A DNA stretch of 64,000 nucleotides from Actinobacteria bacterium IMCC26207 (GCA_001025035.1 LCZK01000009.1:1-64000); one strand, 5' to 3'; shown: positions 14,927-23,619, counted from the stretch's first letter. Program-made: numbers and translations. The notes: a model not told the origin generated them from the letters alone.

Positions 14927-15709
14927 TCAGATGACTTTGAGTTCGGCAAGCAGGTCGACAATCTTCTGGAATCCCTCACCGTCGTCTTCGATGATTGTTC
15001 CTCCAGCGCGTGCCTCGGCCTGAGAGATTTCTACAATTTCTTGTCCGCCTCCAGCCCAGCCAACGCTGCCTGGGTCGATACCCAAATCTGCAACAGTGAC
15101 CTGATCTACTGGCTTGGACTTGGCGGCCATGATCCCCTTGAAGGAGGGGTAACGGGGCTCGACCACGCCGGCGGTTACCGAGACGACTGCAGGCAAGGGA
15201 CTCTCGACCTCGTCATAGCCAGCCTCGGTCTGACGCTGCACCTTGAGCGTGCTGCCCTCGATGGTGATCTCTTTGGCAAAGGTGATTGAAGGCAATTGCA
15301 GCAGTTCTGCAATCTGCTCAGGAACCACTCCGGTATAGCCGTCTGATGACTCAGTTGCGGTGAGGATCAAGTCGGCTTCGCCAGCGCGCTGAATTGCTTT
15401 GGCGAGCACCTTCGAGGTTCCGAGTGCATCGGAGCCTGCAAGCGCAGGATCACTGACGAGCACTGCTTTGGCTGCACCCATGGCAAGCGCCGTGCGCAAG
15501 CCAGATACTTCGCCATTTGGTGCCATCGACACCAAGGTGACTTCGCCGCCGCCAGCAGTATCGACAAGCTGCAAAGCCATCTCGACTCCGTAGCTGTCGG
15601 ACTCATCGAGAATGAGCTTGCCGTCACGCTTGAGGGTATTGGTCTGGGGATCCAACGCTCCCGGATCAGCCGGGTCGGGGATCTGCTTTACACAAACAAC
15701 TACGTTCAT
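14927..15709 (-). CDS. etfB: Electron transfer flavoprotein beta subunit
   Basis: 260 residues from the ATG at 15709 (MNVVVCVKQIPDP), the canonical EtfB N-terminus. The frame stays open upstream to 15946, but that stretch has no homology-like features and overlaps the divergent kinase gene. EtfB binds AMP and supports FAD binding in EtfA. DESDSYGVEMALQL, VLTATESSDGYTGVVPEQIAELL and the C-terminal recognition region GIMAAKSKPV are typical; the last is the loop through which EtfB contacts acyl-CoA dehydrogenases. First gene of etfBA; 111 bases separate it from the divergent lipid kinase. Confidence 0.95.
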   Translation of the reverse strand: MNVVVCVKQIPDPADPGALDPQTNTLKRDGKLILDESDSYGVEMALQLVDTAGGGEVTLVSMAPNGEVSGLRTALAMGAAKAVLVSDPALAGSDALGTSKVLAKAIQRAGEADLILTATESSDGYTGVVPEQIAELLQLPSITFAKEITIEGSTLKVQRQTEAGYDEVESPLPAVVSVTAGVVEPRYPSFKGIMAAKSKPVDQVTVADLGIDPGSVGWAGGGQEIVEISQAEARAGGTIIEDDGEGFQKIVDLLAELKVI

Positions 15710-15820
15710 AAGTAACAGCATGCCTTGACTCCGCAGTTTCTGACAAAACCAGCAGCAGGAATTCGGACTCAGCCACCAAGTTGGCCATTCACTAGCTCGC
15801 AGAATGACAGACTGATAGGG

Positions 15821-16795
15821 ATGCATATCACCTTGGTGGTCAACCCCATTGCTACCAACGTGAGCCCGGCAAGAATCCGCATTGTTCAAGAATTGCTGCA
15901 GGCTCGCCACGAGGTTTCGGTTCAGGTGACACGCCATCGGGACCATGCAACGGAACTCGCTACCGAAGCAGTCGCTGCAGGAACTGATTGCGTTGCAGTC
16001 CTCGGCGGAGACGGAACGCTCAACGAGGTCATCAATGCTCTGGCCGGAACGGACTGTGCCGTAGCCGTCCTACCCGGAGGCTCAACCAATGTTTTCGCTC
16101 GAACCTTGGGATTACCCGATGACCTGCGGCGAGCGGCACGCGCCACCTCGGACGCTCTTGCGAGCGGGTGGGTCCATCGCATTGGTTTGGGTGCAGTAAA
16201 CGGTCGCTACTTCACGTTTCATACTGGAGTCGGCTTTGATGCCGCCGTGGTCAGTCGCGTTGAGTTGCATAGCAAGCTGAAGCACCGAATCGGCCATGCA
16301 CTTTTCTTGTATTGCGGACTACGCGAGTTCTCGCTGTTTGATCGAACACACCCGCAGTACCTTCTGCAGGTCTCACCAGAGTCCAGCAGCACAGGCGCCC
16401 GCACGGGTGACGCTGATAGCAACCCCACGGATCCGGTTCCGGGTTTCTTCGCCATTGTGCAAAACACTGACCCGTACACATTCTTGAGGCACCGACCATT
16501 CACTGTGGCCCCCGCTGCCACGCTGGATCGCGGCCTAACCGTAACGAGCATTGGCGACATGTCAGTCAGGGCGTTTTTGCCGCCCATTCTGGGGGCGCTT
16601 GCAAACCGCAAGGGAGTTCGAACGAACCGATCGGTTCGCCGCTGGGAGGATCTCGAACAGTTGAGTATCACCAAAGCCCCTGGCTCAGTCCTTCAGTACC
16701 AAGTCGATGGCGACTACCTGGGCGAGGCGGAATCATTGCAATTTTCACACCACCCCAACATCGTGAGCATTGTGCTGCCGATCGTTCCGCGCTGA
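15821..16795 (+). CDS. Diacylglycerol kinase family (DagK_cat) lipid kinase
   Basis: 324 residues from the ATG at 15821 (MHITLVVNPIA). The frame extends 32 codons upstream but the family begins at the VNP motif. Conserved marks: VNPIATNVSP, the nucleotide-binding GGDGTLNEVINAL, and LPGGSTNVFARTLGLP. Members phosphorylate diacylglycerol or make related phospholipid and glycolipid precursors at the membrane. The stretch ATAGGG abuts the start codon, so translation may be leaderless or use an unusual spacing. The convergent neighbour is a glycerophosphodiesterase, so both could act in phospholipid turnover. The precise lipid is unknown. Confidence 0.88.
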   Translation: MHITLVVNPIATNVSPARIRIVQELLQARHEVSVQVTRHRDHATELATEAVAAGTDCVAVLGGDGTLNEVINALAGTDCAVAVLPGGSTNVFARTLGLPDDLRRAARATSDALASGWVHRIGLGAVNGRYFTFHTGVGFDAAVVSRVELHSKLKHRIGHALFLYCGLREFSLFDRTHPQYLLQVSPESSSTGARTGDADSNPTDPVPGFFAIVQNTDPYTFLRHRPFTVAPAATLDRGLTVTSIGDMSVRAFLPPILGALANRKGVRTNRSVRRWEDLEQLSITKAPGSVLQYQVDGDYLGEAESLQFSHHPNIVSIVLPIVPR

Positions 16796-16817
16796 GCCGT
16801 ACCGACCGCCTGACTGA

Positions 16818-16838
16818 CCAAGCAACTGCCTAGCTTGG
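16818..16838. terminator. Possible weak terminator between the lipid kinase and GDPD genes
   Basis: CCAAGC (16818-16823) / GCTTGG (16833-16838), a 6-bp stem with a 9-base loop between convergent stop codons. There is no T-run. Confidence 0.35.
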
Positions 16839-17573
16839 CTACAACCCGAGGGCTGCGCGAGCTTGGGCCGGTTCGTTCGTGATGATGCTGCTCACTCCAA
16901 GGCGAGCGAGTTCTCTGATCCGATCAGGATCATCAACAGTCCAGGCATTGACCTGCAGTCCGAGTTCGGTGCATCGATTCATGAGTGCCTGGTCAATCAG
17001 GGGTTCCCAAGGGTTGACCGCAACGTCTCCTGCCGTAGCGGAGCGATCAAGTTGCAACGGGTCACGGTCCAAATCAGCGAACAACCAAGCTGTGTGCAGA
17101 GGTGGCAGCAAGTCCCGCACCTGCTGAAGCGATGGCCAATCAAAGCTAGAGACCAGAATCGGCTGCCCCTCACTCAGTGATTGCGGACGACTCGACACAA
17201 CCCTCGCCATCAGATCTCCGACCCGCTGGCCCTCAAAGGAAAAGTCCTCTGGCACTTCGGAGCCGCCAAAGTCGCCTGGCGAATTTTTGATCTCGATGTT
17301 GACACCCATACCTGCACAAGCCTGCAGTGACTGTTCCAGGGTCGGTACTTCCTTGGGACGATCACTAGCCAAAGTTGCCCACACCACTCGACCATCGGCG
17401 TAAGTAGCGTCATGGTGCACAACGAGTTCGCCTTGACTCGTTACGCGTATGTCGAGTTCAACCCAATCAGCACCTTGCTCTCGCGCTCCGTGGAAGGCTT
17501 CGAGGGTATTTCCAAGGTAGGCAGCAGAGGCCCCTCTGTGGGCACAGATCAAAGGTCGGTGTGTGTTGGACAT
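16839..17573 (-). CDS. Glycerophosphodiester phosphodiesterase (GDPD)
   Basis: 244 residues. The GDPD signature is intact: CAHRGASAAYLGNTLEAFHGAREQGADWVELDIRVT, then GELVVHHDATYADG. This gives the catalytic His pair (HRG and HHD) and the metal-binding Glu/Asp in VELDI. The later motif NIEIKNS and the closing VNAWTVDDPDRIRELARLGVSSIITNEP are also typical. The enzyme hydrolyses glycerophosphodiesters to glycerol-3-phosphate and an alcohol. No signal peptide is visible, so it is probably cytoplasmic. It converges on the lipid kinase gene and diverges from whiB1. Confidence 0.93.
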   Translation of the reverse strand: MSNTHRPLICAHRGASAAYLGNTLEAFHGAREQGADWVELDIRVTSQGELVVHHDATYADGRVVWATLASDRPKEVPTLEQSLQACAGMGVNIEIKNSPGDFGGSEVPEDFSFEGQRVGDLMARVVSSRPQSLSEGQPILVSSFDWPSLQQVRDLLPPLHTAWLFADLDRDPLQLDRSATAGDVAVNPWEPLIDQALMNRCTELGLQVNAWTVDDPDRIRELARLGVSSIITNEPAQARAALGL

Positions 17574-17735
17574 GTTCTCGAAACTTTTCCTTTACTCGCG
17601 TTGAATCTGGCAGTAGTTTTACTTTGTTCACGGATTCACAAGTTCCTAGCGAACAGCCTCCCCCAGAAATTGTGTAGGCCAACGCAGGAAACCTGAGCCT
17701 CTGTGTCCCCCAGTATTGACGAATTACTAGAACTC

Positions 17736-17757
17736 GGACGCGGTTCCTAGCGCGTCC
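17736..17757 (+). promoter_or_regulatory. Hairpin in the whiB1 leader
   Basis: GGACGCG (17736-17742) and CGCGTCC (17751-17757) form a perfect 7-bp stem with an 8-base loop, ending 19 bases before the GTG start and just ahead of the GGAGGA ribosome-binding site. It could be an operator or an mRNA structure that affects translation; neither is shown. Confidence 0.4.
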
Positions 17758-17776
17758 CCCTGTGTACGGAGGAATC

Positions 17777-18076
17777 GTGGCACTGACCTCGAGTAGAAGC
17801 CTAGATATTGCAACCGACGACTGGCGAGTCAACTCGTCATGCCGTGACACCGACCCAGATCTTTTCTTCCCGGTCGGTACCACCGGACCTGCGTTGGACC
17901 AGATCGCATCAGCCAAGGCAGTCTGTGACTCCTGTCACGCCAAGGCCGAATGCTTGGAATTCGCCCTCACAACCAACCAAGATTCTGGCGTTTGGGGCGG
18001 GACCTCTGAAGAAGAGCGTCGCAAGCTTCGTCGGGCATGGGTGGCACAACAGCGCCGCGCCGCACTCGCTTCCTAA
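17777..18076 (+). CDS. whiB1: WhiB-family iron-sulfur transcription factor, WhiB1/WblE type
   Basis: 99 residues from the GTG at 17777; GGAGGA lies three bases before it and would be inside the gene if the earlier GTG at 17762 were used. Four cysteines (22, 50, 53, 59; pattern C-x27-C-x2-C-x5-C) bind the [4Fe-4S] cluster; LFFPVG and GVWGG are WhiB hallmarks, followed by the basic EEERRKLRR. QDSGVWGG and TGPALDQIASAK favour the WhiB1/WblE branch, an NO-responsive essential regulator that partners with the primary sigma factor. In M. tuberculosis whiB1 also converges on pdtaS, the same arrangement as here. Confidence 0.9.
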   Translation: MALTSSRSLDIATDDWRVNSSCRDTDPDLFFPVGTTGPALDQIASAKAVCDSCHAKAECLEFALTTNQDSGVWGGTSEEERRKLRRAWVAQQRRAALAS

Positions 18077-18122
18077 GCAGAGAGCCAGAAGAGATCCTCA
18101 TTGCGAGGACGCTGTAGATCAT

Positions 18123-19784
18123 TCACTCGGCCTCCCGTTGGGGAGGCTGAGTCGCGATTGGGCCCCGGACGACTGGAACCGTGAGCGAAACGCGTGTCCC
18201 GCTTCTTCTCAAGTGACCCGTTGCCGTTCGAGTTTCACCTGCGGCAGCTTGTTCATCTGCAGGAGCGAAGCTGATCTTGCCCTCGAGTTCAGAAACCAAA
18301 CCCGTAACAATCGATAGCCCCAAACTCGGCCTTCGCTCAGGGTCAGCCTCGCCGCTCATACCAACCCCGTCGTCGATGACATCAACGCGAAGAACGCCAG
18401 CGCCCTGAAGCATCTCGATGCGCACCTTCGGTAGTTCCTCTGACATGAGCAAGCCAGGCGGGTAGGCGTGGTCCACGATGTTCTGCAGTAATTCGGTCAG
18501 CACAACTGCTAGCGATGTAGCAGTTGGGGAAGGCAGATTCCCGGACTCGCCGATCATCTCAAAGCTGAGAGGGCGATCCGGCGAGGTCAACCCTTCTTCT
18601 ACCATTCGCACAAGCGGGCGAAGGATCTCAGAGAAGTTGACCTCATCACCATCCTCTCGCGACAAGATCTCATGCACGAGAGCAATCGAGCGAATTCTTC
18701 GGACTGACTCCTCGATAGCTGCCTTGGCAGAAGGCTCAGTCAAGCGGCGGCCCTGAAGCCGCAACAATGAGGAGATTGTCTGCAGGTTGTTCTTGACCCG
18801 ATGATGGATTTCCCTGATGGTGGCATCTTTTGAAATCAGCAATCGATCTCGCATCTTCAGCTCAGATATATCTCGCAGAAGAACCAAGCCGCCGTCCACA
18901 CGTCCAGCATGCAGCAGCGGAATACACCAGATCACCACGCAGACCTCGTTGCGCTCCACCTCTTCTGCTGCAGGTCGGGCAGTAAAGAACGCCCGATAGG
19001 TGGTGTCGGTCTCTACGCCAAGTTCAGTCAGGCTTGCTCCTTGGATGCGGCCCGAGATTCGCAGCCTCCGCAACGCAGAGATGGCATTCGGAGAGGTGAA
19101 CGCGACCTTGCCGAGTTGGTCCAGCAGAATGACCCCGTCCCCCACTCGTGGCCCCCCAGCTGCCAAAACTTCCTCATCTTCAAAAGGAAATTGCCCAGCA
19201 GACACCATCTTTGCCAGACGCCCAAAGGCCTCGAGGTACACCTCCTCTAAAACGCCAGGTTGACGAGTGGTCGAGAGCGCAGACTCACTCGCAACAACGG
19301 CGACGACTTGGTCATGGAAGCGCACTGGAATTGCAGTGACTCGGATTCGTTCGCCAAGCCAGACTGAGTCAATAACCGTGTCAACAATCTCTCCGCTACT
19401 AGCAGCGGTCGCCACGGCAGGGCGCTGCGCGGCGCTCATCGTGCGGCCAACTACGTCATCAAGAAACAGCGTCGGTCCCGTATTCGGGCGCATCTGATTG
19501 ACAACGAGAAATCGTTTCTCTTCGGCTTCGCTCTGAACGGGAAGGGGCACATAGAGCAGGAGGTCCGAGAAGGAAAGGTCAGACAACATCCCCCAGCCGG
19601 CCACAAGCCGGTGAAGGTGGCGTGATGCCTCGATTTCTACGGGGGGCACAATCAACCCGACGTGTTCGGCCGTAAAGTCCCCATCGTCTAGATCATCGAT
19701 CACATCGGGAGCGTCGTAATCCGGGTGCCCATAGGTTGGCTCTGGGTATCGGGTGGCGGAGTTATCGAATTCCCCAGTACTCAT
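18123..19784 (-). CDS. pdtaS: PdtaS-like sensor histidine kinase (GAF-PAS-HisKA_2)
   Basis: 553 residues. After an acidic N-terminal extension (about 1-40, longer than I expect for PdtaS), residues about 45-200 form the GAF-like H_kinase_N sensor, about 215-310 a PAS domain. Then come the HisKA_2 dimerisation helix IREIHHRVKNNLQTISSLLRLQGRRL (His327/His328) and an HATPase domain with ELLQNIVDHAYP and DVIDDGVGM...LGLSIV. There is no membrane segment, so it is cytosolic. In mycobacteria PdtaS phosphorylates PdtaR, an ANTAR RNA-binding antiterminator, in response to copper, NO or c-di-GMP. No pdtaR is in this window. The start overlaps the upstream Get3B stop by four bases. A GC-rich hairpin near its 3' end (18130-18147) may terminate whiB1. 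Confidence 0.9.
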   Translation of the reverse strand: MSTGEFDNSATRYPEPTYGHPDYDAPDVIDDLDDGDFTAEHVGLIVPPVEIEASRHLHRLVAGWGMLSDLSFSDLLLYVPLPVQSEAEEKRFLVVNQMRPNTGPTLFLDDVVGRTMSAAQRPAVATAASSGEIVDTVIDSVWLGERIRVTAIPVRFHDQVVAVVASESALSTTRQPGVLEEVYLEAFGRLAKMVSAGQFPFEDEEVLAAGGPRVGDGVILLDQLGKVAFTSPNAISALRRLRISGRIQGASLTELGVETDTTYRAFFTARPAAEEVERNEVCVVIWCIPLLHAGRVDGGLVLLRDISELKMRDRLLISKDATIREIHHRVKNNLQTISSLLRLQGRRLTEPSAKAAIEESVRRIRSIALVHEILSREDGDEVNFSEILRPLVRMVEEGLTSPDRPLSFEMIGESGNLPSPTATSLAVVLTELLQNIVDHAYPPGLLMSEELPKVRIEMLQGAGVLRVDVIDDGVGMSGEADPERRPSLGLSIVTGLVSELEGKISFAPADEQAAAGETRTATGHLRRSGTRVSLTVPVVRGPIATQPPQREAE

Positions 19785-20989
19785 GTCCAGATCTTCTCCC
19801 CGAGCCGAAGCAACGCTGCGAGCGAATGGATGTCTTCTTCAAAGTAGGGAATCGACAGTGTCCGCTCTGCGCTTCCCGAAAGGGCAGCACGCTGATCAGA
19901 CTCTCGCCTTGCAACAACTTGATAGTTCATGAAGCTACTGCCGATCTCGGAGAGCATATTCCCTAGGTGACTCTCGCTCAGCTCTGGGAACTCGGCATGC
20001 AGTTCGGCTGCAATCTGCGCCGGCTCGGAACTGAGCGATCGCGCCGATTGCGCACCCGAACGACTGAGAAAATAAGCGGGAAGCACCTTGTTCAAAATCA
20101 GGGCTCCAACCTGATACTTCCGCTCAGCAAGCACCTGCAGGAAGAACTCCGCCTCTTGAGCCGGCGAAGACTCCAGTGTCGAGACCACTAGAAACGATGT
20201 TTGCGGAGTGCCGAGAAGTGCAGTTACTGCTTGAGCGCGGTCGACGAACCCTGCGTACATGGACTGAAACAGAATGAAGAATTCGGCAATATCTTCCAAG
20301 AACTGCGTGCCCAGGATTCGGTCAGCAACGAGGTAGAACGGCTTGGACGCAAACCCCACCATGCGAGATTGATAGGGCGCAATGAGCCAACGCAGCAGCT
20401 TGGAGGAGAAGAAATCGGCCATCCGCTCGGGGGCGTCGAGAAAGTCGATCGCGTTGCGCGTCGGTGGAGTGTCCACCACGATCAAGTCGTACTTTCCTGA
20501 GGTGTGAATCTGGTACAAGCGCTCCATGGCCACGTAGTCATGACTCTGAATGAACTTGCCAGTGATATTGCGATACAGCGGGTTCGCCAGAATGGCATCG
20601 CGAGTCGATACATCTGGGGCGTGGGCCTGAATCAAGTCATCCCAGGATTGCTTCGTATCGAGCATGGCAACCCACAGCTCACCTTGTGGGCTAGCGCCTG
20701 CGTCTACGAAGGCAGATACCGGAACCTGGGTCTCAACATTTCCGAACTGCTCAAGGCCGAGCGCGCTTGCCAACCGGCGTGCAGGGTCGATGGTCAGCAC
20801 AAGCACTTTGATACCCAAGTTCGCAGCAGCGGTTGCGCCTAGCGCTGCAGCAATTGTGGTCTTGCCCACTCCTCCGGATCCCGTAGAGATGATGATCTCC
20901 TTGGATGCACAGAGTTGCTCAAGCGAATCGCCAGAGTTCGCCTGCGAAGCGCCAGGGTCTGCCTGTGATGCTGCATCCGGGCGAGTCAT
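19781..20989 (-). CDS. Get3/ArsA-like ATPase, B paralogue
   Basis: 402 residues of the ArsA/Get3 SIMIBI ATPase family. The P-loop is TGSGGVGKTTIAAAL; the intradimer signature lysine of deviant Walker A motifs (GKGGVGKT) is replaced by Ser. Other family marks: LTIDPARRLASALGL (switch I-like), VVDTPPTRNAIDFLDAP (switch II DTPPTRNA) and a helical insert. This matches the Rv3680/BagB-type partner of a two-gene pair. Eukaryotic Get3 handles tail-anchored proteins; actinobacterial pairs have been linked to stress and glycerol metabolism. It overlaps the A paralogue upstream and pdtaS downstream by four bases each. Confidence 0.88.
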   Translation of the reverse strand: MTRPDAASQADPGASQANSGDSLEQLCASKEIIISTGSGGVGKTTIAAALGATAAANLGIKVLVLTIDPARRLASALGLEQFGNVETQVPVSAFVDAGASPQGELWVAMLDTKQSWDDLIQAHAPDVSTRDAILANPLYRNITGKFIQSHDYVAMERLYQIHTSGKYDLIVVDTPPTRNAIDFLDAPERMADFFSSKLLRWLIAPYQSRMVGFASKPFYLVADRILGTQFLEDIAEFFILFQSMYAGFVDRAQAVTALLGTPQTSFLVVSTLESSPAQEAEFFLQVLAERKYQVGALILNKVLPAYFLSRSGAQSARSLSSEPAQIAAELHAEFPELSESHLGNMLSEIGSSFMNYQVVARRESDQRAALSGSAERTLSIPYFEEDIHSLAALLRLGEKIWT

Positions 20990-21945
20990 GAGAAGCCCAG
21001 TTCTTCACCGAGCGCATCAGCTAGTTGGCCAGTAGCGCGCACCCCGTGCGAACGATTGAATAGATACGGCAGGTACATCACCGGCAGGTCCTTAGGCAGC
21101 GAGTCACGTAAGCGCGTCAGGTGCTGTACCCGAGCCCTGCGCAGGTTGACTGCAAGTTCTGCGCCTGCGAGCACATCTGCCACTCCCTCTCCAACGCTGT
21201 TGACTAGTGCTTCTAGGGTGGCATCTGTGTTCAGCTGATCAAAGAGTTCCTGATCGCCTCTCGCAAACAACTCCGGCAGGACTCGATTGACCACGACCGA
21301 GGCAATTGAAATGTCAGTTTCCTGGCCCAGACGCTCCACTAGTTCGAGTGTCTCGGTGACGGGCATCTCTTCGGGAGCAGTGACGACCACCACACCTGTG
21401 GTGTCAGCGTCGGTGAGGATGTCGATCATCCAATCGGTTTGGTTTCTCACTAACCCAACTTTGACCAGATCGTTAATCGCCACTGGTGAGGCAAGTTGCC
21501 CAACCACATGCCCGGTAGCGGCTGCGTCAACAACAACAAGGTCGTAATGCTGCTCGCGAACCTCATAGGTGAGCTTGCCAACGGTCAAGATTTCCTTTAC
21601 GCCGGGCGCAGCATTAGCCAAGAAATCAAACGTCCTTGCCAGTGGGCCGATCCTGGTGAGCAGCGGGAGCTTGAGGTTGAGTCGCAAGTACTCATTGAGG
21701 CTCGCCTCGGTGTCCATGGACATGGCGCTCAAGTTCTCTCGAACCTCGGTTGGATCAAACTTGAGCGGCCCGATCCCAAAGAACTGAGCTAGGTCACCTT
21801 TTGCATCCACCTCGCAGACAAGTGTCCGAAGGCCGCTTCTAGCTGCCAAAATACCCAAAGCAGAAGCCACCGAGGTCTTTCCGACCCCGCCTTTGCCAGT
21901 GACGAAGAGAAGTTTGTGATTCAGTAAGCCCCGTGATGGGCTCAC
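20986..21945 (-). CDS. Get3/ArsA-like ATPase, A paralogue
   Basis: 319 residues from the GTG at 21945, one base after the DUF3107 stop codon, rather than 337 from the ATG at 21999, which would overlap that gene by 53 bases. The N-terminus KLLFVTGKGGVGKTSVASALG has the full deviant Walker A with signature lysine, followed by EVDAKGDLAQFFG, VVDAAATGHVVGQL and VVNRVLPELFA. It is the Rv3679/BagA-type partner. The A protein keeps the signature lysine that the B protein lacks, suggesting a functional heterodimer with asymmetric catalysis (inference). Second gene of the DUF3107-Get3A-Get3B-pdtaS operon. Confidence 0.88.
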   Translation of the reverse strand: MSPSRGLLNHKLLFVTGKGGVGKTSVASALGILAARSGLRTLVCEVDAKGDLAQFFGIGPLKFDPTEVRENLSAMSMDTEASLNEYLRLNLKLPLLTRIGPLARTFDFLANAAPGVKEILTVGKLTYEVREQHYDLVVVDAAATGHVVGQLASPVAINDLVKVGLVRNQTDWMIDILTDADTTGVVVVTAPEEMPVTETLELVERLGQETDISIASVVVNRVLPELFARGDQELFDQLNTDATLEALVNSVGEGVADVLAGAELAVNLRRARVQHLTRLRDSLPKDLPVMYLPYLFNRSHGVRATGQLADALGEELGFS

Positions 21946-21946
21946 T

Positions 21947-22180
21947 TCAGCTCGAGAATCCCATCGGCCGAGCCTCTTCGGCCGTGCCGAGTTCCACATA
22001 GGTAATCTTCGATGATGGCACTGCCACCTCTCGGCCTTTGCGGTCAGTCAGCCAGAGCACCTTGGTGTCTGATCCAAGTACGTCATCGACGCGGCTCTTG
22101 ATCTCTGCGCGATCCACATCCTCTGGGAGTTGCATTTCAATCTCACGGGGCGAGTAGGTCACGCCGATGCGCACGTCCAC
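21947..22180 (-). CDS. DUF3107 family protein
   Basis: 77 residues, the usual length. VRIGVTYSPREIEMQLPEDVDRAEIKSRVDDVL, then LWLTDRKGREVAVPSSKITYVELG, matches DUF3107, a small soluble protein found throughout Actinobacteria (M. tuberculosis TB9.4 / Rv3208A). The function is unknown. The GTG start at 22180 follows AGGAGA by seven bases. It is the first gene of a tightly coupled four-gene operon with the two Get3-like ATPases and pdtaS. A 121-bp gap upstream contains TATGAT on the minus strand (about 22234-22239), a plausible -10 element. Confidence 0.92.
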   Translation of the reverse strand: MDVRIGVTYSPREIEMQLPEDVDRAEIKSRVDDVLGSDTKVLWLTDRKGREVAVPSSKITYVELGTAEEARPMGFSS

Positions 22181-22301
22181 TGGTGTCTCTCCTGCATAAT
22201 TCTGTTTCCCCGAAATGAGGAACCTTCTGAATCATAACGGTACTCCGCCAGCAGGATTCGTTCAGCACGTTGCGGGCCCACTCTGCCAACAGGCCGAGCG
22301 G

Positions 22302-22697
22302 CTAGGGGACGTTCAAGATGCAGGTCTGAGTCACTTGGGTGGTAACTCCTTGAACAGCAGTAACAGTTGGCCGATCGCAGTCCTCGTAGACCATTGCTCC
22401 GGGAACTGTTATGACCCAGGTCCCCGCAGGAACCTCGACCAACAGTTTGCCCTTTGAGTCTGTTGTACCACTCGCCACGACTTGGCCTCTGTTGCCCACT
22501 TCAATTGCACGCGAGGAGCCGGTCGGTGTTCTGCAGAACGGAACCCCGGGCTGAACCCTGCCGCCACAGATAATCTGCAGGGTCGTAATCTGAAGGCGAG
22601 TTACAGCGGCAGGTGCCGGCACGGCGGTGCACCCTGAAGCAGCAACCAAACAGGAAACGACGAGAGCTGTAACTGCGAGTGTGCGGCCTGCGAACAT
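22302..22697 (-). CDS. Small secreted lipoprotein of unknown function
   Basis: 131 residues from the ATG at 22697. The longer open frame (to 23021) overlaps the divergent YceI gene and its extension has no features. N-terminus MFAGRTLAVTALVVSCLVAASGC is a lipoprotein signal with lipobox AASGC (Cys23). The rest has four more cysteines and a stretch VASGTTDSKGKLLVEVPAGTWVITVPG that resembles small carboxypeptidase-regulatory-like or prealbumin-like beta-sandwiches. No family can be assigned firmly. It diverges from the YceI gene. Confidence 0.65.
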   Translation of the reverse strand: MFAGRTLAVTALVVSCLVAASGCTAVPAPAAVTRLQITTLQIICGGRVQPGVPFCRTPTGSSRAIEVGNRGQVVASGTTDSKGKLLVEVPAGTWVITVPGAMVYEDCDRPTVTAVQGVTTQVTQTCILNVP

Positions 22698-22875
22698 CCC
22701 CGGGACCCTAGATGCTGAGGGCCCTTGCACGCATGAGTTTTGTTTGTAGTCACCCTCAGAATTGGGTGCTGGATGCCTGCAACCATACGGCCGCGAGCCT
22801 TGCCTAGTATCAGCAGATCGTTCAGCGGGAGCCTGAACAACCATGAAGCGAGTCCAATATGAAGCGAGTTGACGC

Positions 22876-23613
22876 ATGAAACCAAGTTTGAAGTACGGAT
22901 TGATTGCCATTGTCCTCATTGGCCTGCTCGGCTCTGCCGCAGCTTTCTTCTTTTTGAAGGACAACTCCCCCGAAGCTGTCAGTTTGGATGCTGCTAGCGA
23001 CTCAGTTGCTGGCTCGGACACGTCTGAGACCTCATCTGACTCAGCTCAAGAGGTCGAAATCGCCGGCAAGTGGGCAGTAGACAGCGATGCCGGAGAGTTC
23101 ACCTTTGATTCTGCGACGGGCAGCTTTGCCGGGTTCCGAATCACCGAAGAACTCGCGCAGATCGGTACAACCGAGGCAGTCGGCCGAACCGGCGATGTAG
23201 AGGGCACCATGACGATCGATGGCAACACCGTGACTGAAGCAACCTTCACCATTGACATGACCACGCTGAGCTCAAACGATTCACGTCGAAATGGAAAAAT
23301 CCAGAGCGCGCTGCAGACGGATCAGTTCCCAACGGCCTCATTCACGTTGACCGAACCAATCGACCTTGGCCCGGATGCAACCGCCGGCGGCGATCTGACA
23401 GTCAATGCAGTCGGAAATATGACGATTCATGGTCAGACTCAGCCGGTGACGCTGCCGTTGCAGGCAAAGCTCGTTGGGTCCACCATCATCGTCGTAGGGT
23501 CACTCGATGTGACCTTCGCTGACTACGGGGTAGAAGTTCCCACTGCACCAATCGTGATATCGGTGCAAGACCATGGGCCGATCGAATTTCAACTTCTTTT
23601 TGCCCGGGCCTAA
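22876..23613 (+). CDS. Membrane-anchored YceI family protein
   Basis: 245 residues. An N-terminal transmembrane anchor (about 7-27), a Ser/Asp/Glu-rich linker (28-60), then a YceI-like lipocalin fold: GKWAVDSDAGEFTF...SFAGFRITEEL, VEGTMTIDGNTVTEATFTIDMTTLSSNDSRRNGKIQ, and NMTIHGQTQPVTLPL...FADYGVEVP. The D/S-x-R-x-(N/G) stretch and the closing DHGPIEFQL are typical. YceI proteins bind isoprenoid or polyisoprenoid lipids in the envelope, and some act in electron transport. The orientation implies the domain is outside the membrane. It converges on mrp with six bases between stops. Confidence 0.88.
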   Translation: MKPSLKYGLIAIVLIGLLGSAAAFFFLKDNSPEAVSLDAASDSVAGSDTSETSSDSAQEVEIAGKWAVDSDAGEFTFDSATGSFAGFRITEELAQIGTTEAVGRTGDVEGTMTIDGNTVTEATFTIDMTTLSSNDSRRNGKIQSALQTDQFPTASFTLTEPIDLGPDATAGGDLTVNAVGNMTIHGQTQPVTLPLQAKLVGSTIIVVGSLDVTFADYGVEVPTAPIVISVQDHGPIEFQLLFARA

Positions 23614-23619
23614 CTAGGC

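Noticed and set aside
15710..15946. Longer N-terminus for EtfB
   Set aside because: The family starts at MNVVVCVKQIPDP and the extension lies over the divergent lipid kinase gene.
21946..21999. Longer N-terminus for Get3A
   Set aside because: It would overlap DUF3107 by 53 bases; a GTG one base after the DUF3107 stop gives the usual family N-terminus.
22698..23021. Longer N-terminus for the small lipoprotein
   Set aside because: The extension is antisense to the YceI gene and would bury the lipoprotein signal inside the protein.
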